From the NCBI GenBank assembly GCA_947629375.1, contig CANRDN010000002.1:51934-115933 (forward strand): a DNA stretch of 64,000 nt, written 5' to 3'. The notes beneath the pieces were generated by a model that was not told the DNA's origin, searched no databases, and saw only the letters and a list, made by a program, of their open reading frames with translations. A program made the translations under genes and the position numbers. Of this stretch, positions 1-9,675 are shown piece by piece. The DNA comes from an uncultured Bacilli bacterium (GTDB lineage Bacteria; Bacillota_I; Bacilli_A; RF39; UBA660). Position 1 is the stretch's first letter. Every line of letters begins with the position of its first letter.

Positions 1-45
1 ACTGATAACGAAGAAAATAACGATGATGACGAGTTCAATTTCTAA
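1..45 (+). CDS. 3' end of an unidentified gene (partial)
   Basis: The first 15 codons read as an open frame ending in TAA at 43-45. The visible tail is very acidic (TDNEENNDDDEFNF). Disordered acidic tails of this sort occur on several protein families, for example single-stranded DNA-binding proteins, but the usual terminal Pro-Phe of SSB is absent. The fragment is too short to identify. It precedes divIVA by 35 bases and may share its transcript. Confidence 0.5.
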   Translation, partial: TDNEENNDDDEFNF

Positions 46-80
46 TATTTAAGTACTCTATATAAAAAGAGGGTGATGTA

Positions 81-512
81 ATGGACAGATTTACCATAAC
101 CGATAGAGGTTATGATGTCTCACAAGTAAATAAGTTTGTTGATAACGTTATAAGTCACACAGAATCAATGCTCGAAAAGATGAAGAAACAACAAAGAGAA
201 ATGGATGATTTAAAAAGACAAATAGAAACTTATAAGAGAATAGAAAGTGACTTAAGAAGTGCTCTATTTAAAGCTGAACAAGCTAGTAACGATATAAAGA
301 AACAAGCTTACGATGAGAAAAATGTTATTATAGAAGAAGCAAGACGTAATGCTTCAAGAATAATAAATGATGCTCTATTAAGAGCAGAAAAAATCGAACT
401 TAAAACAGATACCCTTGAAAGAAATATGAGAATCTTTAAAAAGAAATTAAAACTTGTTGTCGAACAACAATTAAGTGTCATTGATGAAATAGAAGAACTA
501 GATTTAAAATAG
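81..512 (+). CDS. divIVA: DivIVA-family cell division / polarity protein
   Basis: A 143-residue protein with the DivIVA N-terminal signature (RGYD at residues 9-12, then V..FVD). The rest is almost entirely charged coiled coil, broken once near residues 70-80. DivIVA/GpsB proteins bind curved membrane through the N-terminal domain and recruit division or wall-synthesis partners at septa and poles. At 143 residues it is slightly shorter than Bacillus DivIVA and longer than GpsB, so DivIVA is preferred. The start follows a GAGGGTGAT ribosome site with good spacing. The stop codon lies inside a weak terminator hairpin. Confidence 0.85.
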   Translation: MDRFTITDRGYDVSQVNKFVDNVISHTESMLEKMKKQQREMDDLKRQIETYKRIESDLRSALFKAEQASNDIKKQAYDEKNVIIEEARRNASRIINDALLRAEKIELKTDTLERNMRIFKKKLKLVVEQQLSVIDEIEELDLK

Positions 513-520
513 TTCTTTTT
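494..520 (+). terminator. Weak intrinsic terminator of divIVA
   Basis: AGAACT (494-499) pairs with AGTTCT (511-516) across an 11-base loop containing the end of divIVA, and a short T tract follows. The stem is only 6 bp, so termination may be partial. Confidence 0.5.
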
Positions 521-527
521 TATTGCA

Positions 528-551
528 CAAAAAAACTCGCCATCGACGAGT
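528..551 (-). terminator. Intrinsic terminator of rpmB (leftward)
   Basis: On the minus strand ACTCG and CGAGT (positions 551-547 and 539-535) form a 5-bp stem just past the rpmB stop, followed by a run of seven to eight T. Together with the divIVA hairpin it separates the two convergent genes. Confidence 0.65.
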
Positions 552-562
552 AATTTTTATTA

Positions 563-760
563 TTAAGCAGCTTCTTCTGTGTTAACTTTATCAGCTTTTC
601 TTAAAGTTCTTGCTTCTTTAGCACTAATTCTTACTCTAGTACCGTCTTCAAGTCTTACAACTTGTAAGTTTAATGCTTGAGTACTATTTGTTGTATTTAA
701 TGCGTGAGAACGTAATCTTTTTCTTTTATTTGGTTTTCTACTAGATATATTAATAGCCAT
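563..760 (-). CDS. rpmB: Ribosomal protein bL28
   Basis: A 65-residue basic protein with the core L28 pattern: SHALN at about residues 18-22, NLQ-VR around residue 32, a conserved turn and the motif ISAKEARTLRK. It is a structural component of the 50S subunit. The N-terminus lacks the paired cysteines of zinc-binding L28 forms, so it is a zinc-independent type. The start follows a perfect AGGAGG site on the minus strand. It is the only leftward gene in the first 15 kb and is transcribed divergently from dnaE. Confidence 0.9.
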   Translation of the reverse strand: MAINISSRKPNKRKRLRSHALNTTNSTQALNLQVVRLEDGTRVRISAKEARTLRKADKVNTEEAA

Positions 761-798
761 ATTTAGACCTCCTCTTAAAATAAATCACTTGCTAGATA

Positions 799-827
799 AC
801 TTTATCATAAATTTTGCCTTAAGTCAA
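799..827 (-). promoter_or_regulatory. Promoter of rpmB
   Basis: Reading leftward, TTGACT (827-822) and TAAAGT (804-799) are separated by 17 bases. This is a near-consensus primary-sigma -35 with a weaker -10, about 40 bases before the rpmB start. Confidence 0.55.
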
Positions 828-845
828 ATGTTTTCGGGTTTAATG

Positions 846-854
846 TGTTATAAT
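846..854 (+). promoter_or_regulatory. Extended -10 promoter of dnaE
   Basis: TGT followed by a perfect TATAAT (849-854) forms an extended -10 element 23 bases before the dnaE start. No good -35 is visible at the right distance. It lies back to back with the rpmB promoter. Confidence 0.5.
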
Positions 855-877
855 ACAATTAGAAAGGAAGTGCAATT

Positions 878-3796
878 ATGTATATACCACTATATGTCAA
901 AAGTAATTATACTTTTTTATCTAGTTTAGTTAAAATTGATGAATTAGTAAAAAAATGCAGTGAATTAAAAATACCAAGTGTTGCATTATGTGATAATAAT
1001 ATGATTGCTACGATGTATTTCTATAAAGAATGTAAAAAAAATAATATAAAACCAATTATTGGATTAGAAGTTAATATTGAGGGTGATATACTTCTATATG
1101 CCAAAAATTATCAAGGATATCAAAACTTACTAAAAATAGTATCAGATATAGATGAAGTAAGTATCGATGTTTTAAAAAAGTATAGAAGTGATTTGTTATT
1201 AATAATCCCTTATAGCAGTAAAGATTTATTTAGTAAACTTTCTAATATTTTTGTGGATACTTATATAGGTGTTTCCAATAAAGAAGAAGTAGAAAGTGCT
1301 AGTAATATAACAGATAAACTTATTTTTATAAATAAAGTCTTATATTTAGAGAAAAAAGAAAGTGAATACTTTAAATATGCTTTAATGATGAAAGAGAAGA
1401 AAAATGTCTTCGATAACATTACATTCGAGGATAATTTTAACTATTTATTAGATTATGATACAGCAGTAAGTCTTACTAACAAAAAGGTAGTAGATGAGAC
1501 AGTCAAAGTAAGTGATTTATGTAATGTAGATTTCCCTGAAAGTAAAAATAGAATTCCTCACTACAACAATAATTTAAATATTGCAAGTGACGAGTACTTA
1601 AGAAAATTAAGTATTCAAGGAATTACTAAAAGACTCAAAGGAAATGTTTCTGAAGACTACAAGAAAAGATTGTTGTACGAATTAGATGTCATCAAGAATA
1701 TGGGGTTTTCTGACTATTTCTTAATTGTCTATGACTATGTAAAATATGCTAAAAAAAGTGGCATATTAGTAGGGCCTGGAAGAGGAAGTGCAGGGGGAAG
1801 TTTAGTCGCATACTCGCTTGGAATAATTGATGTTGATCCTCTTAAATATGGACTTTTATTTGAAAGATTTTTAAATCCTGGAAGAGTAACGATGCCCGAT
1901 ATCGATATCGATTTTCCAGATTCCTATCGTGATCAAGTAATCGATTATACAAGAGAAAAGTACGGTGAAAAGAAAGTAGCAGGAATAATTGCTATTGGTA
2001 CTTTAAAAGCTAAAGCTGTTTTAGATGATGTTGCAAGAATTTTGAAAGTAGAGCAGAACAAAGTAGATAGATTAAAAAGATTTATCGAACTTAACTCTAA
2101 ATTAAAAGATGTCTATGAAAAGAATCCTGAATTTAAAAATATTGTCGATAATGATGATATCTTGCAAAGATTATATAAATTATCCTTATACTTTGAAGGA
2201 TTCCCTAAAAATACGACAGTGCACGCATCGGGTATTGTAATATCAGAGACAGACTTAGATGACATAATACCTCTTGTTAAGCAAGATGGAGTGTACATAA
2301 GTTCCTTTGAAATGGCTTATCTTGAAGAACTTGGCCTTTTAAAGATGGATTTTCTTGGAAATAGAAACTTATCTACTATTATGGAAATACTTGAAAGTAT
2401 TAAAAATAAAGAAGAAAAAGAAGTTAATTTTAACGATATTCCTTTAGATGATAAAGATACTTTAAAGCTATTTTACGATGTTGATACCAATGGAATTTTC
2501 CAATTTGATACCGATACGATGAAAAACTTAATTAAAAGATTAAAGATAACTAAGTTTGACGATATAGTAGCAGCAGATGCTCTTGTAAGACCTGGACCTG
2601 ATACCAATACTTATATCGAAAGAAAAAGTAAAAATATAAAATTGAGTTACCCAAATGACAAATTAAAAGAAATACTAGAACCTACTTATGGTGTTTTGGT
2701 ATACCAAGAACAGATAATGCAGATTGCTAATGTTATGGCAGATTTTACGATGTCAGAAGCAGATAATTTAAGAAGAGCTATGTCTAAAAAGAAAAGAGAT
2801 CTATTAAAAGTTCAAGAAGAAAAGTTTATCGAGGGGTCTCTAAAAAATGGCTATGACTACCAATTTGCTAAAAAAATGTACGAAGATATTTTATCTTTTG
2901 CTGAATATGGTTTTAATAAATCACACGCCGTTTCCTATTCGATTATCGCATACAAAATGGGATACTTGAAGTGTCACTATCCAAAATACTTCTATCTTAA
3001 TATCTTATCGATGATGATAGGAAATGACTCAAAATCTTCAAATGTGGTAAGAGAAGCAAGATCTAAAGGTGTAAAGTTTTATCTTCCAAATATAAATACA
3101 AGTACAGAAAAGTTTGAAATAGTGGATGATGGAATCTTATTTCCTCTTTCAAACATAAAAAATATTGGAGTAAATACAGCAATCGAAATAAGAGAGATAA
3201 GAAAAGATGGATTCAAAGACTTATTTCACTGCCTTACTAAATTAAGTGAGATAGGAATAAATAAAAAAGTAATCGAGTCTTTGGTGTTCTCATCTTGTTT
3301 CAGTGACTTTTCTTACAATAAGAAAACAATAATTGAAAATCTTGATAACTTACTAACTTTTGCTTATATTGCTAAAGGTCTACCTGAAGATATGATTGAA
3401 CATCCATCTATCGAGGTTAAAGAAGAGTATGATAATGCCTTTCTAATGGAAAAAGAAAAAGAATTGTTTGGATTCTACTTAAGTTATCATCCGACAACAA
3501 AATACAAAGATAAATACCAAGTAATAAATTTAAATGAAATAAAAAATTATGTTGGTAAAATAATTGATACGATTATTCTTGTCGAAAAAGTTAAAGTTCA
3601 CAAGGATAAATTTGGTAAAGATATGGCATTTATCACGGGAAGTGATGAGCTTGACTCGATAGAGTATGTGTCTTTTTCCGATGTATTTAAAGAAATTCGC
3701 GAAGTAGAGAAAGGAAATATTCTACTTGTCCAAGGCAAAGTCGATAGAAGAGATAATCTTCAAATAATTATGGAAAAAGCAAAAATAATTGGTTAA
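878..3796 (+). CDS. dnaE: DNA polymerase III alpha subunit, DnaE type
   Basis: A 972-residue family-C polymerase, shorter than Bacillus subtilis DnaE (about 1,115). The order is N-terminal PHP domain, palm with GPGRGSAGG near residue 300 and the catalytic PDIDIDF near 340, fingers, helix-hairpin-helix region, and a C-terminal OB fold. In Firmicutes DnaE extends primers and works beside PolC. The PHP domain looks metal-less: the usual HxH is replaced by L-Y-V and the TDH motif by CDN, so no PHP phosphoesterase or proofreading activity is expected. The start follows GAAAGGAAG. It lies upstream of an unknown gene and polC in one direction. Confidence 0.93.
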   Translation: MYIPLYVKSNYTFLSSLVKIDELVKKCSELKIPSVALCDNNMIATMYFYKECKKNNIKPIIGLEVNIEGDILLYAKNYQGYQNLLKIVSDIDEVSIDVLKKYRSDLLLIIPYSSKDLFSKLSNIFVDTYIGVSNKEEVESASNITDKLIFINKVLYLEKKESEYFKYALMMKEKKNVFDNITFEDNFNYLLDYDTAVSLTNKKVVDETVKVSDLCNVDFPESKNRIPHYNNNLNIASDEYLRKLSIQGITKRLKGNVSEDYKKRLLYELDVIKNMGFSDYFLIVYDYVKYAKKSGILVGPGRGSAGGSLVAYSLGIIDVDPLKYGLLFERFLNPGRVTMPDIDIDFPDSYRDQVIDYTREKYGEKKVAGIIAIGTLKAKAVLDDVARILKVEQNKVDRLKRFIELNSKLKDVYEKNPEFKNIVDNDDILQRLYKLSLYFEGFPKNTTVHASGIVISETDLDDIIPLVKQDGVYISSFEMAYLEELGLLKMDFLGNRNLSTIMEILESIKNKEEKEVNFNDIPLDDKDTLKLFYDVDTNGIFQFDTDTMKNLIKRLKITKFDDIVAADALVRPGPDTNTYIERKSKNIKLSYPNDKLKEILEPTYGVLVYQEQIMQIANVMADFTMSEADNLRRAMSKKKRDLLKVQEEKFIEGSLKNGYDYQFAKKMYEDILSFAEYGFNKSHAVSYSIIAYKMGYLKCHYPKYFYLNILSMMIGNDSKSSNVVREARSKGVKFYLPNINTSTEKFEIVDDGILFPLSNIKNIGVNTAIEIREIRKDGFKDLFHCLTKLSEIGINKKVIESLVFSSCFSDFSYNKKTIIENLDNLLTFAYIAKGLPEDMIEHPSIEVKEEYDNAFLMEKEKELFGFYLSYHPTTKYKDKYQVINLNEIKNYVGKIIDTIILVEKVKVHKDKFGKDMAFITGSDELDSIEYVSFSDVFKEIREVEKGNILLVQGKVDRRDNLQIIMEKAKIIG

Positions 3797-3846
3797 GTAA
3801 TTATATTTATGTTATATTTATATTATATAAAGAGTGGTGATAATAG

Positions 3847-4683
3847 ATGGATATACAATTTGTTGTTAATGATTATCTTTTAGCGTGGAATATACTCTTT
3901 AGACCTTCAATTTCTGAAGACATTCAAAAGCTAAAAGAAAGATTATGGAAAAACTACAAAAAAGAATATATGAAGCTTGAAAAAGAAAATGTAGAGATAT
4001 TAAAGTACACGAATGACTTTATACCCGATGATGACACAGTCTACAACTTTGTCTTTGAAAGTGAAGAGTATAAGCTTGTCAAAAAGCAGACGGAAAAGTA
4101 TCGTAGATTCCTTATGAAAATATGGGATCAACATCAAAAAGAAATACAGGCAGCTCTAAAAGATCTTTTAAGATTCAAAGTAGAAAACAAATATCAAATA
4201 CTTGTTATCCATCCTTATTTTGATAATATAGAGTTCTTAAAAAAGAATCCTAAAAAGAATATTGTCTGGGGTAAAAAAGAAGACACTGAAGATGGATTAA
4301 AAGCCATAATGAGAGTACTTTTTACTGCTGTTAAATATGAACTTGGCGATTACCAAGAGCAAAATAAAGAATTAGTAACAGCTATTTTAGATTTACTTGT
4401 AACAAATGAAATATACACAAGAGTATCAGGTTACTCAAGATACGATGAAGGAATAAAAAGATTAAAACTACTAAAAAGACAACTTTATCCTTATTGGTTA
4501 ATGTATCAAGGAGCAGATAGAGAAGAACTAGTAAGCTTTATGATGCGTGATAAGTTGCCATTCGATATCGATAAATATCCAATCGAGAAGGGGTTGAGAA
4601 AAGTAGATTTAAAAGAATTTATCGATTTCTGTTGTAATAATCAGAGGTATATTATCAGATTGAATGAATTAGATAAAATGTAA
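3847..4683 (+). CDS. Conserved hypothetical protein between dnaE and polC
   Basis: I do not recognise this 278-residue protein. It is soluble and highly charged, rich in Lys, Glu and Tyr, with long predicted helices over residues 20-125 and no signal peptide or membrane segment. No nucleotide-binding or metal motif is evident. The ribosome site GAGTGGTGATA precedes the ATG. It sits 50 bases after dnaE and 15 bases before polC, so it is probably co-transcribed with both replicative polymerases. A replication-linked role is only an inference from that position. Confidence 0.6.
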   Translation: MDIQFVVNDYLLAWNILFRPSISEDIQKLKERLWKNYKKEYMKLEKENVEILKYTNDFIPDDDTVYNFVFESEEYKLVKKQTEKYRRFLMKIWDQHQKEIQAALKDLLRFKVENKYQILVIHPYFDNIEFLKKNPKKNIVWGKKEDTEDGLKAIMRVLFTAVKYELGDYQEQNKELVTAILDLLVTNEIYTRVSGYSRYDEGIKRLKLLKRQLYPYWLMYQGADREELVSFMMRDKLPFDIDKYPIEKGLRKVDLKEFIDFCCNNQRYIIRLNELDKM

Positions 4684-4698
4684 ATAGAGAGGTAGAAT

Positions 4699-7600
4699 AT
4701 GGACGAGAAACTACGAAAAATATTAAATAAAATCAACTTGGATGAAGCCTATTTCGAACTCTTTTTTAATGCCAAATTACACAAGACAAGTATCGATGAT
4801 TTAGAAAACAAAGTAACAATAGAAATAGAAAATGATGGGGATATTGGTAGTGATATGTATGAAGAATTAAAAAAGAAATTTTCTTCTTATTTTGATGGCG
4901 CTACCATAGTCTTGAGAATAATAAATAATACTGATATAAGTACTAATTTTGATGAGAATTACGAAAGTGTTATAAATCAAAAATATGAAAGTTTACCTAA
5001 TATCAATGCCTTTAAAGAAAAGATGGAGATAACTGGTAATTCGGTAAATATAACGGTCGTCAATGAAAGAGAAAAGAAAGACTTAGAGATAGACTTTAAA
5101 AAACTTCAAGAAATGTTAAAAGATTTAGGGACTAAGTTTACTTATTCTATTATTGTAGATGATCAAAAAAGAGTAGATATCGATGAAAAAATAACTGATG
5201 AATCAACAGAGATAATGAGTAAACCTTATGTCTTTAGGGAAGCAAGTAAAGAGCAATCTAATAACTTTCCACGAAGAAGAAAAAAAGAAGTCGATGAGAA
5301 GACAATCTTTGGCAATTTAATTAAAGAAGATGAAGCAATTACTAAGATTAAATCTATTGTTAGAGAAAATCCTCAAGTAGTAATAGAAGCTAAGATATTT
5401 GGAACAGAAGAATTTGTCCCACAAAGTAAAGCTTTTAAAATACTGACTTTGAAAGTAACTGATTACACAGATAGTATTATCTGTAAAGTTTTTGTTCGTG
5501 ATGATGAAGTCTACGATAATCTAGTAAAGAAAACGAGTACAGGCACTTGGGTTAAACTAAGAGGAAGCGTCAAGCAAGATGAGTACTCTAATAACGAACT
5601 AGTACTTACTGTCTACGATATTTACGAGTCAGATAGAAAAGATAGCAAAATGGTCGATAATGCAGAAGTTAAGCGTGTCGAACTTCACGCTCATACGATG
5701 ATGAGTCAGATGGATGGAGTTAGTAAACTTGATCTTGATAAACATACTTGTGAACTTGTAAGTAATTGTATCGATATGGGATATAGAGCAGTGGCAGTAA
5801 CGGATCACTCAGGTTGTCAAGCATTCCCAATTGCGTTTGAACTTGTAACAAACTATAACAAAGGACTTATTAAAAAACTTAAAGGTAAAAAAGAAGAGTT
5901 AGAAACAAAACTAAATGAAGAAGAAAATGCTGACCAAAAGAAATTAATAAGTGATGAACTTGATGAAGTTAATAAAGACCTTGCAAACCCTAAAAAGTTT
6001 AAAGTTTTATATGGAACTGAGTTGACACTTGTTGACGATACGGTAAATATTGTAATAAGACCAACTGAACTTGACTTACTAAATACAGAATATGTTGTAT
6101 TCGATACAGAAACAACTGGATTTAATGCAGCAGGTGGCGACCAGATGATCGAAATAGGTGCTGTTAAAATAAAAAATGGTGAAATAACGGACCGTTTTGA
6201 TGAATTAATTGACCCTCATCGTCCAATTCCTGAAAACATAACAGAACTTACTCACATAACTACCGAGATGGTTCAAGGAAAAGATGATGAGGAAACTGTT
6301 ACTAAGAAATTCTTAGAGTGGTCAAAAGACGCCCCAATGGTTGCACATAATGCCAAATTTGATATCTCATTTATCGAAATGTCAATGAGAAAATATAACC
6401 TTGGAGAATTTAAAAACACAGTTATCGATACATTAGAGTTATCTAGAACTTTGGACCAAGGTTATGCAAGGCACTCACTATCCGCTCTTGTTTCAAGATA
6501 CAATGTCGACTTTGATGAAGAAGGACACCATAGAGCAGATTACGATGCAGAAGGAACTGCTAAAGTTTTCCACAAGATGGTATTAAAACTTATAAATCAA
6601 AACTATAAAAAGATAACTGATTTAGATAGATTGATTTCCAAAGATGAAATCCATAAATTTGGTAGAACTTTCCACTTTAATGCCCTTGCTATAAATAAAA
6701 AAGGAATTAAAAACTTATTTAAAATTATATCTTTAGCAAACACTGTCTACCTATATAAGACACCTAGAATATTAAGAAGTAAACTAGAAGAGTTAAGAGA
6801 AGGTCTTTTAATAGGAAGTGGATGCTATAACTCTGAAGTATTCCTTGAAGCAAGAAGTAAAGAAGGAGAGGAACTAACTAACATTATTAACTTCTACGAT
6901 TATGTTGAAGTACAGCCACCTGAAGTGTATGATCATTTGATTCAAACTAGTGACTTTAAAGATGAAGATGAACTAAAAGACCACATTAAAAAGGTTATCT
7001 CAGCAACGAAAGAAGCCGGTAAAATCATTGTGGCAACAGGTGATGTTCACCACTTTACAAGAGAAGATAAAATTTATCGTGAAGTTATAATAAATCAAAA
7101 AGTACCAGGTGGAGGAAGACATCCTCTTGCTAAAAAGGAAATAACAGATATTCCTTCCCAACACTTTAGGACGACTAATGAAATGCTTGAAGATTTTGCC
7201 TTTTTAGGAAAAGATTTAGCATATGAAATAGTTGTAGAAAACACTAATAAAGTTGCTGATATGTGTGAAGAAATAGAAGTAATCCCCGATACTGGTGGAA
7301 TTCCATTTTCACCACGAGTTAAAAGTGATGATGGGAAAACTTATCTAGATTGTCCACAGGTTGTTACCGATTTAGTCTTTACAAAAGCTAAAGAGTGGTA
7401 TGGAGAAAACTTGCCATATAATATCGAAGAGCGTATTGCTAAAGAACTTTATGGTGATATTGTCTACAATTGTTATAGTTCGATTGTAAAAAAAGAAAAT
7501 AAAGATATTAGTGAAGAAGAATTCAATAAAGAAGTATTTAAAAGAGTTCACGAAACAGTTGCCAGTGGTTTTGATAAAGTTAAAGAAGAAATATCAAAGT

Positions 7601-9654
7601 ACTTAAAAGACAACTGGAAAGAAGAAGATGGAGAACTAACTGATGAAGCCTTGAACAAAAAGTTGAAAAAAGAACTTGGTGGTATCATCGGTGGAGGATT
7701 TGACCCAATCTACTTGATTGCCCAAAGACTTGTAAAGCACTCAAATGACGATGGATATCTAGTAGGATCTCGTGGTTCAGTTGGATCTAGTCTAGTAGCA
7801 AGTATGATGGGAATATCAGAAGTAAACCCACTTCCACCTCACTATAGATGTACAAAATGTAAACTAAGTATCTTCGATGACGAAGAAGGTAAGGCTCTTG
7901 GTGCTACTTATAATTCCGGGTTTGATTTACCTGATAAAGAATGTCCAAACTGCCATATACCAATGTTAAAAGATGGACAAGATATCCCATTTGCCACTTT
8001 CTTAGGATTCAATGCCGATAAAGTTCCTGATATCGATTTAAACTTCAGTGATTTAAACCAAGCATCAGCTCACGAATATACAAAAGTTTTGTTTGGTGTC
8101 GATAATGTCTACCGTGCTGGAACAATCGGTACTGTTGCTGATAAGACAGCATATGGATTCGTTTTAGGGTACTTCGAAGATAAAATAATGGAGCTTATCG
8201 GAGAAATTGCTAAAAGTGTCGGTAAAAGTATTGAAGAGATGTTATCGGTAGATAAAAAGGAAAAACCAAACGATGTCGCTAAAAAATTCTTACTTTTACA
8301 AGAAAATATTAGAGATAATGTTCCACCGGAAATAGATATGAAATACGATGAAATGGTAAGTAAGATAAAAGCCTATTCTAGTGTTAGAAGTGCTGAAATA
8401 GAGCGTATTTCATTAGGCTGTGTCGGAGTAAAAAGAACGACAGGACAGCATCCAGGTGGAATAGTAGTTGTACCAGATTATATGGATGTATCAGATTTTA
8501 CACCATTCCAGTTCCCAGCAGATGACCCAACAAGTGCTTGGAGAACAACGCACTTTTCGTACCACGCCATCGACCAGTGCTTATTAAAACTAGATATTTT
8601 AGGTCACAGTGATCCAACTCAACTTCGTATGATTCAGGATTTAACGAAGACCGATATCTTAAATGTACCTATGGATGATAAAGAGACGATGAGTATCTTT
8701 AGTAGTACAAAAGCTCTTGGCGTTACAACTGAACAGATATTAAATCAAACAGGAACTCTTGGAATACCAGAATTTGGAACACCATTTACTATTTCGATGG
8801 TTGAAGACACTAAACCCAAAACTTTTGCCGAACTTGTTAAAATATCTGGATTATCTCACGGTACCGATGTATGGCTTGGTAATGCTCAAGAACTTATTAA
8901 AAAGAATGTCGTACCATTTAGTGAAGTTATCGGATGTCGTGACGACATTATGGTCTACTTGATATATCACGGACTTCCACCAATTAAAGCATTCAAAATA
9001 ATGGAGTTTGTTCGTAAAGGAAAAGCAAGTAAAGACCCTAAGACTTGGAGTGAACATAAAGAGACAATGGAAAAGGCAGGAATAGAATCTTGGTTTATCG
9101 ATTCCTGTGAAAAGATCAAGTATATGTTCCCTAAAGCTCACGCTTGTGCCTATGTAACTAGTGCCTTTAGAATTGCTTGGTACAAAGTTCATATGCCGGT
9201 ATACTTCTATGCTTCTTGGTTAACTTCAAAAGCAACTGATGTCGACGTAATATCAATGATAAACGGTTACAATGCTATAAGAGAAAAAGTAATTGAAATA
9301 GAAACGAAAGGATACGATGCTACTAACAAAGAAAATGGTCAACACGAAAGTCTTAAGGTAGCGCTTGAAGCAACTGCAAGAGGAATCAATTTCCTTCCAA
9401 TAAGTTTGCAAGATAGCAGTGCTACGGTATGGGGAGTAAAAGATGATAAAAATATTTATCCACCATTTTCAGCTATCGATGGACTAGGAGATACAGTTGC
9501 TAAAGCTATAGTCGAAGAAAGAGATAAAAGACCATTTACAAGTATCGAAGACTTACAAAAAAGAGCTAAGATTTCTCAAACTCTTATCGATAAATTAAGA
9601 AAGATGAACATCTTAGATGGCCTTGATGAATCAGATCAATTATCATTATTTTAG
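4699..9654 (+). CDS. polC: DNA polymerase III PolC (alpha subunit with 3'-5' exonuclease)
   Basis: The main leading-strand replicase of low-GC Gram-positives, 1,651 residues against about 1,437 in B. subtilis. Visible in order are an OB fold (about 215-305), PHP first half (HAH near 330, TDHS), a DEDD exonuclease inserted in the PHP domain (DTETTG near 468), PHP second half (GDVHHF), palm (GSRGSVGSS near 1,020), a zinc-binding CxxC...CxxC insert, and catalytic PDIDLNF near 1,110. Unlike DnaE, the PHP metal ligands are kept. The extra length comes mainly from a charged insert in the PHP domain and another of about 80 residues before the palm. The start follows GAGAGGTAG. Confidence 0.95.
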   Translation: MDEKLRKILNKINLDEAYFELFFNAKLHKTSIDDLENKVTIEIENDGDIGSDMYEELKKKFSSYFDGATIVLRIINNTDISTNFDENYESVINQKYESLPNINAFKEKMEITGNSVNITVVNEREKKDLEIDFKKLQEMLKDLGTKFTYSIIVDDQKRVDIDEKITDESTEIMSKPYVFREASKEQSNNFPRRRKKEVDEKTIFGNLIKEDEAITKIKSIVRENPQVVIEAKIFGTEEFVPQSKAFKILTLKVTDYTDSIICKVFVRDDEVYDNLVKKTSTGTWVKLRGSVKQDEYSNNELVLTVYDIYESDRKDSKMVDNAEVKRVELHAHTMMSQMDGVSKLDLDKHTCELVSNCIDMGYRAVAVTDHSGCQAFPIAFELVTNYNKGLIKKLKGKKEELETKLNEEENADQKKLISDELDEVNKDLANPKKFKVLYGTELTLVDDTVNIVIRPTELDLLNTEYVVFDTETTGFNAAGGDQMIEIGAVKIKNGEITDRFDELIDPHRPIPENITELTHITTEMVQGKDDEETVTKKFLEWSKDAPMVAHNAKFDISFIEMSMRKYNLGEFKNTVIDTLELSRTLDQGYARHSLSALVSRYNVDFDEEGHHRADYDAEGTAKVFHKMVLKLINQNYKKITDLDRLISKDEIHKFGRTFHFNALAINKKGIKNLFKIISLANTVYLYKTPRILRSKLEELREGLLIGSGCYNSEVFLEARSKEGEELTNIINFYDYVEVQPPEVYDHLIQTSDFKDEDELKDHIKKVISATKEAGKIIVATGDVHHFTREDKIYREVIINQKVPGGGRHPLAKKEITDIPSQHFRTTNEMLEDFAFLGKDLAYEIVVENTNKVADMCEEIEVIPDTGGIPFSPRVKSDDGKTYLDCPQVVTDLVFTKAKEWYGENLPYNIEERIAKELYGDIVYNCYSSIVKKENKDISEEEFNKEVFKRVHETVASGFDKVKEEISKYLKDNWKEEDGELTDEALNKKLKKELGGIIGGGFDPIYLIAQRLVKHSNDDGYLVGSRGSVGSSLVASMMGISEVNPLPPHYRCTKCKLSIFDDEEGKALGATYNSGFDLPDKECPNCHIPMLKDGQDIPFATFLGFNADKVPDIDLNFSDLNQASAHEYTKVLFGVDNVYRAGTIGTVADKTAYGFVLGYFEDKIMELIGEIAKSVGKSIEEMLSVDKKEKPNDVAKKFLLLQENIRDNVPPEIDMKYDEMVSKIKAYSSVRSAEIERISLGCVGVKRTTGQHPGGIVVVPDYMDVSDFTPFQFPADDPTSAWRTTHFSYHAIDQCLLKLDILGHSDPTQLRMIQDLTKTDILNVPMDDKETMSIFSSTKALGVTTEQILNQTGTLGIPEFGTPFTISMVEDTKPKTFAELVKISGLSHGTDVWLGNAQELIKKNVVPFSEVIGCRDDIMVYLIYHGLPPIKAFKIMEFVRKGKASKDPKTWSEHKETMEKAGIESWFIDSCEKIKYMFPKAHACAYVTSAFRIAWYKVHMPVYFYASWLTSKATDVDVISMINGYNAIREKVIEIETKGYDATNKENGQHESLKVALEATARGINFLPISLQDSSATVWGVKDDKNIYPPFSAIDGLGDTVAKAIVEERDKRPFTSIEDLQKRAKISQTLIDKLRKMNILDGLDESDQLSLF

Positions 9655-9675
9655 AGAACTTCGGTTCTCTTTTTT
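9653..9675 (+). terminator. Strong intrinsic terminator of polC
   Basis: AGAGAAC (9653-9659), the tetraloop TTCG and GTTCTCT (9664-9670) form a perfect 7-bp hairpin followed by six T. It overlaps the polC stop codon. Confidence 0.85.

Noticed and set aside
8851..9192. Leftward 113-codon open frame inside polC
   Set aside because: It lies entirely within the conserved polC coding sequence in another frame, with no ribosome site and an implausible composition.
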